Shown: positions 22,523-33,167 of the stretch, in pieces
Position numbering within the stretch: position 1 is the stretch's first letter
Layout of the letters: the number at the start of each line of letters is the position of its first letter
Assembly (NCBI GenBank): GCA_964017185.1
Contig: OZ024871.1
Location: 10,966,214-11,030,213 of the forward strand
Length of the DNA: 64,000 nucleotides
From: Rugalucina vietnamica
Taxonomy: Eukaryota; Mollusca; Bivalvia; Lucinida; Lucinidae
Reading direction: 5' to 3'
Notes under the pieces: generated by a model
Seen by the model: only the letters and a program-made list of their open reading frames with translations
The model's database searches: none
Told to the model about the DNA's origin: nothing
Program-made: the position numbers and the translations under genes

Positions 22523-24580
22523 ACTATTCCAAAAGCTAATTTACAGCCTATTCCTGCATTTGATGAACCATTTAGTAGGATTATCATTGACTGTGTAGGT
22601 CCGTTACCCAAGACTAAATCAGGTTGCCAATATCTCTTGACTATAATGTGTGCTTCAACACGTTTTCCTGAAGCAATTCCACTCAGGAATATCAAGACGA
22701 AAACAATAGTTAAGGCCCTTGTAAAGTTTTTCACACTTGTAGGTCTTCCAAAATCAGTCCAATCAGATCAGGGTTCCAATTTTATGTCAGGAACATTTCA
22801 GCAAGTAATGCATGAACTTGGCATTAAACAATACAAGTCATCAGCTTATCATCCTGAAAGTCAAGGTGCTTTGGAAAGATTCCATCAAACTTTGAAGAAC
22901 ATGATCAGATCTTACTGCTTTGACACCGAAAAAGATTGGGATGAAGGCATACATTTGCTATTATTTGCTGTCAGAGAGTCAGTACAAGAGTCTCTTGGGT
23001 TCAGTCCGTTTGAACTTGTTTTCGGACACACTGTTCGTGGACCTTTAAAACTTATGAAAGAGAAGTTTCTTTCAAGTAATGACAGTCCTTTGAACTTACT
23101 TCAGTATGTGTCTGACTTCAAAACTAGATTGACAAAAGCTTGGGAAGTTGCTCGGTCCAATCTTAAGTCAGCTCAGAGCAAAATGAAGTTGCATTTTGAT
23201 GAAAATGCTCAGAACAGAAATTTTGACCCTGAAGACAAGGTGATTGCTCTTTTGCCCATTCCTGGCAGGCCATTACAAGCTAGATATTACGGTCCATATA
23301 CTGTTGAGAAAAGGTTAAGTGATGTAAATTACATTGTTAACACTCCTGGGAGGCGCAAGCAAAAACAATTATGTCATATTAACATGCTTAAAAAGTACAT
23401 TGATAGGGATAGTGATAATGATAGTTCAGTTATTTCCTCAGTAAGCATAGTTAATTCTGTCCCTCACGAACAAAATCAGACAGACTTTGAAGAAATGAAC
23501 TCTGTGAACTGTGAACCATTATCCTCAAAACTCCAGAATTCTGACATTCTGCATGACCTCGATCAGAAACTGTCACATCTAGATCCGGACAAGAAACATG
23601 AACTAAAACAATTAATTCTTCAATATGAGCACTTATTTCCGGACATTCCATCCAGAACCGATAAAATCTACCATGATGTAGACATTATTGAAGGAGCAAA
23701 ACCGGTGAAACAACATCCGTATAGACTTCATCCTGAAAGACAACAATATCTCAGGAAAGAAGTTAAGTATTTGCTGGACAATGACTTTATAGAACCTAGT
23801 CAAAGTGAATGGAGTTCTCCTTGTATACTTGTGCCAAAATCTGATGGGACATTTCGAATGTGCACAGACTATAGAAAAGTAAATTCTGTCACAAAAACTG
23901 ACACATTTCCCATACCAAGAATTGATGACTGCATCGACAACATTGGTCACGCCAAATATGTGACGAAATTCGATCTTTTGAAAGGGTTTTGGCAGATTCC
24001 ACTTACAGACAGAGCAAAGGAGATCTCGGCATTTGTTACTCCTGATGGACTTTATCAATATAAAGTGATGCCTTTTGGCATGAAAAACTCTCCAGCAACA
24101 TTTCAGCGCTTGGTTAATAGTTTGATTTTCGGTCTGGATGGGTGTAAAGCTTACATCGACGATGCCATCATCTACAGTGAAGAGTGGAAACAACACCTGG
24201 AGATCATCAGAGAATTCTTCAAAAGACTCAGTGATGCTAAACTGACAATAAACTTACCGAAAAGTGAATTTTGCCATGCTAGTTTGACATTTCTAGGACA
24301 TATTGTTGGACAAGGTCAGGTCAGACCTGTAGAAGCCAAAGTTGAGGCTATATCAGATTTTCCTGTACCTACAGGAAAACGGTAACTGATGCGCTTTTTG
24401 GGTATGGCTGGATATTATAGAAAGTTCTGTAATAATGTTTCAGTTATAGCTGAGCCTTTGACAAATTTACTTGGTAAGAAGGTCAGGTATGTTTGGAATA
24501 AGGCTTGTCAGAGTTTTTGTTCGATTTGGGCCATACTTAAAAGTGTGTCAGCTCTATTAGCACTGCAAATAAAAAAATAA
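22523..24580 (+). pseudogene. pol: pol fragment: integrase core, GPY module, reverse transcriptase, RNase H start
   Basis: The open frame runs from the truncation at TIPKANLQPIPAF to a stop at 24383-24385, and the same frame reopens immediately for about 65 codons. That is a single nonsense change in an otherwise open frame. Counting from the in-frame TTG at 22493, the integrase catalytic triad is D33 (IDCVGPLP), D92 (SDQGSNF) and E128 (GALERFH), a D,D(35)E spacing. YYGPYTVEKR at ~265 marks the GPY/F module. RT follows a ~70-residue linker: FDLLKGFWQI has the first catalytic Asp (D494) and AYIDDAII (554-557) is the active-site box. RNase H begins after FLGMAGYYRKFC but breaks off at ~24575. 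It cannot make a complete polyprotein. Confidence 0.92.
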
Positions 24581-24611
24581 AATGAGACTCCATCTGAGTA
24601 TTAGCTAGAGC

Positions 24612-24701
24612 ATAAGTCTCATGTTGCAAGAGCACAATCTTGACATTAGACACATAAAAGGTAGAGATAATATAATTCCAGACACCCTTTCAAGAGCTTG
24701 A
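24612..24701 (+). pseudogene. RNase H C-terminal tail, pol remnant
   Basis: Thirty codons reading SLMLQEHNLDIRHIKG and then DTLSRA, stop: the typical end of a Ty3/gypsy RNase H, here in a different frame from the main pol. The middle of RNase H, roughly 100 residues in relatives, is deleted. At the scar, ATGAGACT (24583-24590) and its complement AGTCTCAT (24615-24622) flank a 24-bp filler. Confidence 0.8.
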
Positions 24702-24785
24702 CAGTTTTGCCTTGTATGTTTGCATATGAGTATTGCAAAAGAAAGTTTTATTTCACAAAACTTTCTTTTCATTGAAGAGGGGAAG

Positions 24786-25600
24786 TGTTATATATAATTG
24801 ATTCAATAATATTGATTCTTTTTAAAGCTATTACTTATAATTTATATATATATAATCAAAGGGGAGTAACCCAATTAATTAATATATATTTCTTTTTATG
24901 TTCCTACAATTTATTATCTAGAACTTTGTAGAAGAATGTCATTGATTATTTTTATAACTGTTATATAATTTAGAAGTATAGAAAATTATATGAGCACTTT
25001 GTGGATAATTCCAGATGAAAATGGAGTGAGTGTTTTTTTTACCATAAGTTAAAAATATATTTGGACTATGTATACTACTACTGAGATCTCGAAGGATCTA
25101 GTAGACTTTCGTTTAGTCTTGATGGTCGTTGCGGCCTTGAATTCTTCTCTGGAGAATTCTAAATTCTCTTTGGAGAATTTAAAAGAACTTTCGTTTAGTT
25201 CGTTTCTTTTCTAGAGAAAAGTTTATTATATCATTCTCTAGAAACCTGTAGAATTTCCTTAGATGTATAAATATAGGTCCCAATTCAGTCTTAGGCATTC
25301 AGAAATTTGAAGTGATTTAAAGTATATAATTTTGGTTGTTTCACTAGTGTTTTGGATTAGAATAAAAGTGTGGATTAAAATATACATGTGCTCATATTCT
25401 AGTTACTGGATTGTGGACTTACATTTGAGGGACAAGGACTTATTTGACATTAACTTTGTAAGTTATTTATTTATTTATTTACTTATCTGTTTGTTTGTTT
25501 GTATGTATTTGCAGCATTTATTTGTTTGATTAAATATTGTTAAGTTTAAATTACTTGGTTGTTTTTCGCTGTACCTGTCTAGTTACGCTAGGTCGTAACA
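24786..25600 (+). repeat. 3' LTR of the Gmr1-like element
   Basis: 815 bp beginning TGTTATATATAATTG and ending GTCGTAACA, so the termini are the inverted pair TGTTA/TAACA. It is preceded directly by the polypurine tract. Inside, TATAAATA at 25266-25273 is a plausible promoter TATA box and AATAAA at 25361-25366 a plausible poly(A) signal, which fits a U3-R-U5 order. It also has a T-rich ATTT/GTTT tract at 25459-25505 and hairpin-forming GAATTCTTCTCTGGAGAATTC-like blocks at ~25139. No partner 5' LTR was seen in the window. Confidence 0.85.
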
Positions 25601-25601
25601 T

Positions 25602-26136
25602 CTTGTACACAAGGACATCCCACACATGCCCCTCACAGAATTGGACAATGACTCAGAGTCAGTTTGGGTCAAACTTTTTGTAAATAAGAAAACTCACTTT
25701 GTGGCTAGCTGGTATCGACCACCTGTCGATGGTCATTTACCAGTTTCGGACAATGGAAATGACTTATTGAATTCCCTGGAAAAGTTTGACAATTTATTTA
25801 GAGAACAGCTTGACAAAATCAAAAATATTAACAAAGGCAACAAACCCCCCTTAATTCACGTTTTAGGTGATTTTAATTTTAGAGATATTGTATGGCCGGA
25901 CAGACTCAGCAAATCTGGGTCATCATTGAGTCAGACAGAGGGTCAGATTTTGATAGATATCATGAATGACCATGGTTTGGAACAATTAGTAAATTTCCCC
26001 ACCAGAGAAAGAAATACTTTGGACTTAATTTTGACCTCTCTTCCTGGTCAGTTTGCAGACATTCATTCCCCGGATAAGCTCAGTGATCATGACATTGTTT
26101 CTGGCACATTGAAAATTGCTATCCCCCCTATAAAAA
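25602..26136 (+). pseudogene. LINE-A endonuclease, second part
   Basis: Resumes the frame interrupted at 22361 (same phase). It contains VASWYRPP, LGDFNFRDIVW, NTLDLILTS and the catalytic SDHDIVSG box of APE-type endonucleases, which nick target DNA to prime reverse transcription. With the N-terminal piece, all main endonuclease motifs are present. Interrupted at IPPIKR by repeat B. Confidence 0.88.
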
Positions 26137-26357
26137 GGTACAAGTAGGCAAAGATCAGGAAAAGGCGCAATCAGAAAAAGATTCCCACTCCAAAAACCGA
26201 GGTGGGAAAAAACCAAACTAACAATCAGGTACTTATACCATGAAACATATCGTAAGCCGAATGAGCAGCTATTTTCCCAATAGGTGGCCACTCAGTTACC
26301 TTAACTTAACTAAAAATATGAAAACATACATAAGGCGCCAACAGCACAAAAAATTTT
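26137..26357 (+). repeat. dispersed repeat B, copy 3 (inside LINE-A)
   Basis: About 220 bp, from GTACAAGTAGGCAAAGATC to GGCGCCAACAGCACAAAA, matching the first two thirds of the copy at 4615. LINE coding sequence resumes at CCTAGGAGAAAAGTG. Exact borders and any target duplication are uncertain because both flanks are A-rich. Confidence 0.75.
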
Positions 26358-26360
26358 AAA

Positions 26361-28482
26361 CCTAGGAGAAAAGTGTATCGTTATCAGAAAGGTGATTATG
26401 AATCTATGAGAGCAGAAACACTTAAATTTGCAAAGGAAAGATACTTCAACGGTTACTCAGATACTCGGTCGGTCCAGGAAAATTTCAATCTCATTACATC
26501 ATTCATACAGGAATCGGCAGATAAACATATCCCCTCAAAAACTAGTCGCTCAGTTTCCTCTGTCCCTTGGATAACACCTGAAATAAGAAGGAAGATTCGC
26601 AGAAAAAAATGCAACTCATGCAAAAGCTAAAAAGACTGGTAGTGCAAAATTTAGATCTAAATTTGAATCTTTACGGAAAGAGATCAAAGCTGATATCAGG
26701 AAGCAGCATGATCTTTACGTGAACAACTTGGTAGGAGATGTTAAGGCTAATCCTAGAGATTTTTACAGGTACATAAACAGTCAGAAAAAAGATACCCAAG
26801 GTATTCCCCCGTTGAAAAAGAGAAATGGAAGTGGAATTGCACAATCCGAATTTGAGAAGGCGGAAGAATTTAATGGTCAGTTCTCGGATGTTTTCACTAA
26901 AAGTGAATACAAACAGGTCCCTCTTATGGATAGATCTGCCCCATTCATGCATGATATTGTGGTCACAAAGGAAGGGGTGACCAAACTTCTCAAAGGTCTA
27001 AACCCGTCTAAAGCCTTAGGGCCTGATGAGCTTCATCCCAGAGTCCTAAAGGAACTGGCTATGGAATTAGGGCCGGTATTCGCCCATCTCTTCCAGCAGT
27101 CAATTGATACAGGTGAAATTCCTAAAGAATGGTCTCTTGCTAATATTTGCCCCCTGTTTAAGAAGGGCGACAGGTCACTTGCCCGCAATTACCGCCCTGT
27201 TTCTTTGACATGCATTCCTTGTAAGCTTCTTGAACATATTGTATGCTCAAATATTATGGCCCATCTTGATGAACATGAACTCTTGTCGGACAGACAACAC
27301 GCATTTAGGAAATGGCATAGCTGTGAAACTCAGTTGACTACAGTGATAAATGACTGGGCCAAAATCTTAGACAAAAAAGGCCAGGTCGACACTTTTATAC
27401 TCGATTTTGAAAAGGCTTTCGATACTCCTCCCCATGAACTCCTTAAAAGCAAATTGTTTAGCTATGGAATAGGTGGAACAACACTGAATTGGATAAATGC
27501 TTTCCTTTGTTTCAGACAACAAAGGGTAGTGGTTAATGGTATTAAATCGGATTGGGCTCCAGTTGTGTCGGGTGTCCCTCAGGGCACCGTTCTCGGCCCC
27601 TTGCTGTTTTCCTTGTATATAAATGACATCTCAGCAGACATTGAGTCTGAAATAAGACTCTTTGCTGATGACTGTGTTTGCTATCGTGAAATCAAGAATG
27701 AAGAGGATACATTGAAACTTCAGAGAGACATTGATCGTTTAGGCAGTTGGGCTAGGAAATGGGGAATGAGATTTCAACCCGTCAAATGCAACATGATGCA
27801 GCTGACAAATAAACGGTCTAGTAAGATACAGGCTAACTACACCCTTGAGGGCACTGTACTGGAAAACGTTGAAAGCATAAAATACCTGGGTGTAACTATC
27901 ACAAATGATTTGAAATGGAATACTCATATTTCCAATGTTTGTACAAAGGCTAACAGAACTCTCGGATTCTTGAGGAGAAATTTGTATTCTTGTCCCCCAG
28001 ATGTGAAAGAAGCAGCTTATAAAGGACTGGTGCGGCCGGTCTTGGAATATGGAAGCTCAGTTTGGGACCCTCACACTCATGGCCTCCAGGAAGAACTGGA
28101 AAAGGTCCAAAATCGTGCGGCAAGGTTTGTGACGGGAAATTATGTTTTTGAAACTGGGAGCATGACTGGCATTTTAAGTCAACTGAAATGGGAATCTCTT
28201 AAGAAAAGGAGGAAGGATAGTAGACTTATATTGCTATACAAAGGTCTAAAGGGTAAAGCCAGAATACCCACAGATGACCTTATCCCAAAGAATAGGCGTT
28301 GTAGAAATCAACACTCTTTGGCTTTTCAGATACCTTCAGCTAGCAAAGAAGCATACAAAAGTAGTTTCTTTCCACAGACTATCAGGGACTGGAATGACCT
28401 CCCTGATTCACTTATCTCCTCTGCTGAAATGTCTGATGACTGTGTGTCCAAGTTCGCTTCACTCGTGCGTTCAAGGGACTAA
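26361..28482 (+). pseudogene. LINE-A reverse transcriptase
   Basis: Frame 1 opens with PRRKVYRYQKGDY and runs to an A7 run at ~26601-26607, where a one-base slip moves the coding frame. Thereafter it is open to the TAA at 28480-28482. RT motifs in order: GLNPSKALGPDELHP, PLFKKGDRSLARNYRPVSL, FILDFEKAFD (catalytic Asp), GVPQGTVLGPLLFSLYIND and RLFADDCVCY (FADD box). They are followed by the thumb and C-terminal region ending SLVRSRD. The RT itself looks intact. The slip and the insertions inactivate the element as a whole. Confidence 0.9.
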
Positions 28483-28632
28483 TCTCTCCCCCATCCGAAC
28501 CCCCTGGTGAAATAATGTCATTTGGCGTGTCACCAGTAAACTATTCAGATTCAGAGTCCGACACTGTGAAAATATACTGGTCTACGTAGGCCCCCTGACA
28601 TAAAAGTGATCCTTATCAAACTGAGTAGTATA

Positions 28633-28705
28633 AGACGGTTTGACTAAACCACTGTTCCTGGGCAGGCTCAGACCTTCTAAGCGCTTAACCAGGTGGTCGG
28701 CCATG
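28633..28705 (-). repeat. SINE-like repeat C fragment (minus)
   Basis: Short piece with CCTGGGCAGGCTCAGACC and AGCGCTTAACCAG, the middle of repeat C. It begins right where the LINE-A 3' UTR stops being recognisable. Confidence 0.5.
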
Positions 28706-28898
28706 GTTACAAGCTACGCGTTGATGTACAAGCAAGCAACATGTTTTTTCTTCTTCTTTTTTTCTAACAATCCCAAGTGGACGGGGACCCACATTCTCAC
28801 CCAGCATTCATTGGTTATTGTTATATACCTAATGTATCCCTACAATAGAAACTTGTTGTGTTGTAACGGACAACACTTTCTGCTGTTTTAAGCCTCAT

Positions 28899-29034
28899 AG
28901 GGCATTAATACCATTCAAGAATGCCCTGAGATGACGTCATAGCAGGGCAATAATGGTATTAATGCCCTGAGGTGACATCTTAACAGGGCAATAATGGTGT
29001 TATTGCCCTAGGGCAATAATGGCGTGATTGCCCT
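28899..29034. repeat. array of four ~25-bp palindromes (AGGGCAATAATGG type)
   Basis: Units at 28899-28927, 28944-28968, 28985-29009 and 29010-29034 each read AGGGCA-TAAT-centre-ATTA-TGCCCT on both strands. Spacers in the first part carry GAGATGACGTC and GAGGTGACATC. The same GGGCAATAAT core recurs in the long palindrome at 29.5 kb, so both may be parts of one foldback element. Confidence 0.75.
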
Positions 29035-29409
29035 GAACCTATGAACATACCTGTTTACATGTTATGGGCACTGACATGTGTACATTTCATCTTAATTTAA
29101 CTTGACAGGTGGATGTACATTTCCAGATGTATATTTCATCTAAATTTAACGTGTCACTTTGTGGGATTGTCATTATGCATGATTTCAAGACATTGTCTGT
29201 ATGTCAAAATTGCTTCTCTTTCACAAAGGATATAAAATTCTGATCAATTATAAATCATTCTTGCTCTACTGTATCAGCATACGAACGAAATTGAACAAAA
29301 GTCAAGACATTGCAAAATTATACGCTTATTTGTTCTATGGGTGAGTCAACCATGTTTGTTTTATTTGAAAAAAAAAGGTACAATTATGCAATTTATTTTA
29401 ACATGTGCA

Positions 29410-29438
29410 ATAAATAAATAAATAAATAAATAAATAAA
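29410..29438 (+). repeat. (AAAT)n microsatellite
   Basis: Seven uninterrupted AAAT units between the two palindrome blocks. Confidence 0.85.
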
Positions 29439-29476
29439 ATGTGCATGTGCTGAAGGAAAGGTATATAACAATGACG

Positions 29477-29630
29477 ATATAACATTCTTTTCCATGTGCA
29501 TTAACGTTCGCAAAGCCCTCGGGCAATAATGTGTTGCAGCCCTCACCGCTACGCGGTTCGGGCTGCAACACATTATTGCCCTTGGGCTTGGCAAACGTTA
29601 ATGCACGGAAAAGAATGTTTTATCCTCTTA
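29477..29630. repeat. long imperfect palindrome around GGGCAATAATGTG
   Basis: The left arm (AACATTCTTTTCCATGTGC, then CCCTCGGGCAATAATGTG, TTGCAGCCC) is mirrored by the right arm (GGGCTGCAACACATTATTGC and onward to GCACGGAAAAGAATG). The loop is CACCGCTACGCGGT, itself self-complementary. Overall about 75 bp per arm with a few mismatches. Probably a MITE; no target duplication was established. Confidence 0.75.
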
Positions 29631-29639
29631 TTATTGCGT

Positions 29640-30197
29640 CTTCCTGGCTATTATGCATTTTCATGGAAAGAATTCAGCAAATCTATCAGCAATGAGGAAA
29701 CGCTCATCGATAACTTGGTAAAGGAAAATCTGATGAATATGAAAGTGATATCAACCGACTATGTATAAATTAAGATAAGTTTATACGTCATGAATGACAC
29801 ACGGAAGTTTTTTGTGTCGTAGCTCAACCTGCACAGGTGTTGATAGGACAAATTCACCTGAATTCCTTGGAAGTCTAATCAGGCAAAAGGGGGAGGTATT
29901 TTCGCAGTTAATCCAATATTTATTAATAATTTTAATATTAAATATTCAGTTTATTACTAAATGTAGTATTGACGAAGACAATCCAACGTATGCATACAGC
30001 AGGGGGTAAAGCAGACAGACGGATCGCGTAATACTAATTATTTCATAATGCATGATGAAACCTTGTAATAAACGGAATCATTTGACCGTCCCTTAGCTAT
30101 ACATTTAAGTATGGTGTCTTAGGGAAAGTGGAATGTATTAAATACAATGTACGAATGTGTCCAAATGCATGTGCTAGCAGTTTATTTCATTTTGTTT
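29640..30197. other. no gene recognised
   Basis: Short open frames only. AAATACAATGTACG at ~30144-30157 is one of several occurrences of this motif in the window (see findings). Confidence 0.4.
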
Positions 30198-30395
30198 GTT
30201 TGAATCGATGCTTTACGTTCCAGTCAACAGCTGTGGTTATGCTGGGACATTGCCTCAAAGTAATGGGAAGTCTAGCCAATATTAGCTTATAATTAAATGA
30301 CACCCGAAAATAACCGGTATTATATGGATAATGACTTGAACCACTTTTCCTGGGCACACTCAGACTTTTTGAGCGGTTTACCAGTATTTATTTTC
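30198..30395 (-). repeat. SINE-like repeat C (minus, internally shortened)
   Basis: TTTACGTTCCAGTCAACAG, then CTGGGACATTGCC, and further on GACTTGAACCACTTTTCCTG, with part of the middle deleted. Confidence 0.55.
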
Positions 30396-30980
30396 TGAAA
30401 TACTTAAATTTCCAAACTAGGTTTTTCATCTCCAACCCTGTCACATTGTCGTTAATGACTAAAGACGAATGAGCTTCATATGTAACATTTTAGAGGGGAC
30501 TAGAGGAGGAAGGTTGCGTACATTGTATTTATAAACGTTACTTTCTGAGATTGCTTTGTACGGAGCCTAATATGCATATTATAACAATGCAAGTCCATTC
30601 TTTCGGAATTTAATGATGTCATTAATAGTTCACTGACTGCATTTGGTTATTCGGAATCCTGCTTCCGATTTGTTTGTGCGTAAAACCTTTGATCAAATTT
30701 GGCGACTTGTTGACTGTCAATCTTTGTTAACTGAAGCTAGATTTTAATACAGTGAAATTAAACTGAGTGCTTAATGCTCTCTGACATGAAATACTATTGA
30801 AAATTCCGCCTCTTTGGCGATACTCGGTTATTTTCTTTTTCACTAAGTGATTAATATTTTAACAGTTTCAAAAAGCATAGCCCAGTTTTCTTCAAAACTA
30901 ATTGAAATATGGTTTTTCCTAGGTGGTCTGTGTGTAACATTTTACGTGTAGCATCCATGTTCGTCTTGTTAAAAAGAAAT
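30396..30980. other. no gene recognised
   Basis: AT-rich; GCGTACATTGTATTT near 30515 is the inverted form of the motif at 30144. Confidence 0.4.
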
Positions 30981-31202
30981 GAATCGCGTCATGAGAAAAC
31001 CAACAATGTGGTTTTCGAACAGGCCCGACAAAAACCGACTGCTGTTCGCCGCATAAGAGGGTCAGAGGCTGGAATTTTTTTATTTAGAAAGTAAAGGAAT
31101 TGTACTATCCGTGTAGCGAAAACAAAAAGGCGCTGATACTGCGAAGCTGATCTGCCTTTGTTTTCGCATATGCCAAATGTTGGTTTTCTCATGATGCGGC
31201 TC
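30981..31202 (+). mobile_element. Fold-A MITE, copy 6 (stem damaged)
   Basis: Ends are GAATCGCGTCATGAG and CTCATGATGCGGCTC. About a dozen bases of the central hairpin are missing (GGCGCTGAT joined to ACTGCGAAGC), so the stem tip cannot form. No clear target duplication. An older or rearranged copy. Confidence 0.75.
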
Positions 31203-31203
31203 A

Positions 31204-32141
31204 TTAATCTAGATTCGCATTTATGAGAAAGAATAACTGCAACAATACGTATTCAACCAAAACAAGTATGAAAGCATGTAAACAAAATTAGATTCAGATC
31301 AGTTTTGTTTTCTTTAGTATGGATATCGATACACTTTGAAAATAGTCAATGATTGTGTTTGTGTTTGGCATCTACTAATACTTTTTTTTAATTGTGTTTT
31401 CATAATCCGACGTTAATACTTGCAAAGGAATCTAGCAGCGTTATATTTTAAAATACAATATAAATGGATAAAAATGTTATCAAAACATTTTTTTATGATT
31501 TGTTTGCTAAAAAAATTAATAAACACAATAAACAAAGTTATATTTACTTTTACTTAGTGTCAGATTTTGAGTCTAAGGATTAATGATATTGAGAAAACAT
31601 GTCATTGTTTTTGAGTTGTTTTTTTTTCCATTGTATTTTCATTTTTGATTCATCATTTAAATGGCAAAATATGCAAATCAACAAGTTGTAACACCTTTAT
31701 TATCGTGGTTGAACATAACGTTTACACGTTCTAAAACTGAAAACTTTCTCTTACACATCTGCGGTAAATATGATAGTGCATATCATGTTCCTTTACTAAG
31801 GAAAAAGACACCTAAATATGTTGAACAGGCACGCAATGCACCTTTCATCGTGAATGTATGCAACATCAATAGAAGTGAAATGGTTTCCGTTCAAAAAATA
31901 TAGAACAAAATGATTTCCGCTATTGTCAATGTTACCTCTGTTCCGAAACTGGCGACAAACATCGGAATATTAATCTCATTAAACCAAACTAACATATCAA
32001 ATCAAAGAAAATGCAGAATACATTGTACAAAACTACTAGCTTTAAAATGCAAGAAATATTTAAAACGCTTTGGTATTATATGGTATACAGATGTATAAAC
32101 GCAATTACATCGTTCACTGGAAAAATACAATCTATGACTAT
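31204..32141. other. no gene recognised (3' of netrin exon 2)
   Basis: Very AT-rich. On the minus strand this is the beginning of the intron after the netrin exon at 32.1 kb. Short plus-strand open frames here resemble nothing known. Confidence 0.45.
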
Positions 32142-32143
32142 TT

Positions 32144-32149
32144 ACTCAC
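32144..32149 (-). promoter_or_regulatory. Ntn: splice donor of netrin exon at 32 kb
   Basis: GTGAGT on the minus strand, directly after GAATGTGTTG, identical in phase and upstream codons to the donor at 6490-6495. The two exons would therefore be interchangeable in front of the same downstream exon. Confidence 0.85.
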
Positions 32150-33167
32150 CAACACATTCATTAGGATGTCTTGTCGTAGCCCTAGCCCACGGTCTGTCAT
32201 AGTGGAACGGCTTACACTTCTCACAATCCCTGCCAGCCGTGTTATGTTTACAGTCACACACAAGATTCCCGTCTCTATCTGGTATACATCTTGATGCATG
32301 TCCGTTACACTTGCACCGCCCGCCGACAGCGAAATCCGACAGTGAATAATAATAACTCTCCTTGGCCCCGTGATTGTCCCGCTTCTCGTCTCCGTATGTG
32401 TTTAATTTGTCGAAAACTATTTTAATATCAGTTGCGGTGATCCAGTCCTGTAACACGGGACTGTTTTCGAAATCAAACGCCGTAGGGCGGCCCTCTAGCG
32501 TACTAAAGGCTACCCGGGCGCCGCTTAGTGGGTCTATGTTACTGTATGCTTCCGTACAAAGTGCTTCTTGTTCGTTGGCTTTCGTTACTGTAGCCCGAGG
32601 GGACTTTTTATACATCATTTTGCACTGGCTTGAATAATATTGAAATGGAATCCATGATTTTCCGTAATCCATACTTTTATAAATTGCCATGGAATCGGGA
32701 CGCGCACTACAGAATTGCAAACTGACGTAAGTTAATTCGTATTTCTTGTCTAAGGACAACGTTAACGTCACGTTTTGCGGGTACTGGACGAACGGCTCTG
32801 ACATCCAACACGTTAAATTGTTTGGATTGTTTAAATCTGTGAGATACGAAGTTGGGTGACGTAATTTATGATTTTTTGCGTCACAGATAAAACAGTTTCT
32901 GATAATCCGCCCTTCCTTGTCTGCACTGGATGAACAGTATCTACTTGGCGGTGAACCACACGTGCTTGACGCTTCCACGTGACGTCCGAAAGCGGCGTTG
33001 ATAAAATCTGGAATGCAACGTTTTGGGTTCATCCCTTCGTCGTAACATGGGTCCTGTGACATCTGTGGCGGCGCGAAAAGATTTATGTACGATGATTGCG
33101 TCCTGACAATTACAATTAAACTAATAAGTATTAAATATTGTATCGCTTTGATTTTCATTTTCGCCAT
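32150..33167 (-). CDS. Ntn: netrin, second first-coding-exon copy (signal peptide, LamNT, LE1)
   Basis: 339 codons plus one base. ATG at 33165-33167 has A at -3 and G at +4. The signal peptide is unambiguous ([15 protein letters not shown]). The laminin N-terminal domain covers about residues 41-283 ([58 protein letters not shown]). The first laminin-EGF covers about 285-338 ([31 protein letters not shown]). It ends ECV plus G, then GTGAGT at 32144-32149, the same phase-1 donor as the 6.5-kb exon. The two proteins are clearly related throughout, closest in LE1 and divergent in the signal peptide and linkers, so the duplication is old. Both are free of stops, arguing for function. Later exons were not found in the 24.6 kb between them. 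Confidence 0.93.

Larger units (their letters stand above)
22523..25600 (+). mobile_element. 5'-truncated Ty3/gypsy retrotransposon, Gmr1-like (IN before RT)
   Basis: Carries integrase core, GPY/F module, reverse transcriptase and RNase H remnants, then a polypurine tract (GAAGAGGGGAAG, ~24774-24785) and a 3' LTR. Gag, protease, the integrase zinc finger and the 5' LTR are missing. Integrase lies upstream of RT in one continuous frame, the reverse of the usual Ty3/gypsy order. That order is known from the Gmr1 group first described in deuterostomes. The right LTR end abuts LINE-A cleanly at TCTTGTACAC. Confidence 0.88.
21210..28632 (+). mobile_element. LINE-A, non-LTR retrotransposon in three pieces
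   Basis: An APE-type LINE of the CR1/Jockey-like group, reading N-terminal region, 2A, two PHD fingers, endonuclease, reverse transcriptase and 3' UTR. It is interrupted by the chimaeric LTR-element insertion (22356-25600) and by repeat B (26137-26357). The three pieces join in order with little or no loss, in the same frame across the first break. The 3' UTR runs about 150 bp past the stop at 28482, with no poly(A) tail seen. It is dead because of the insertions plus a frameshift in an A run near 26600. Clade placement is from motif style only. Confidence 0.85.
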
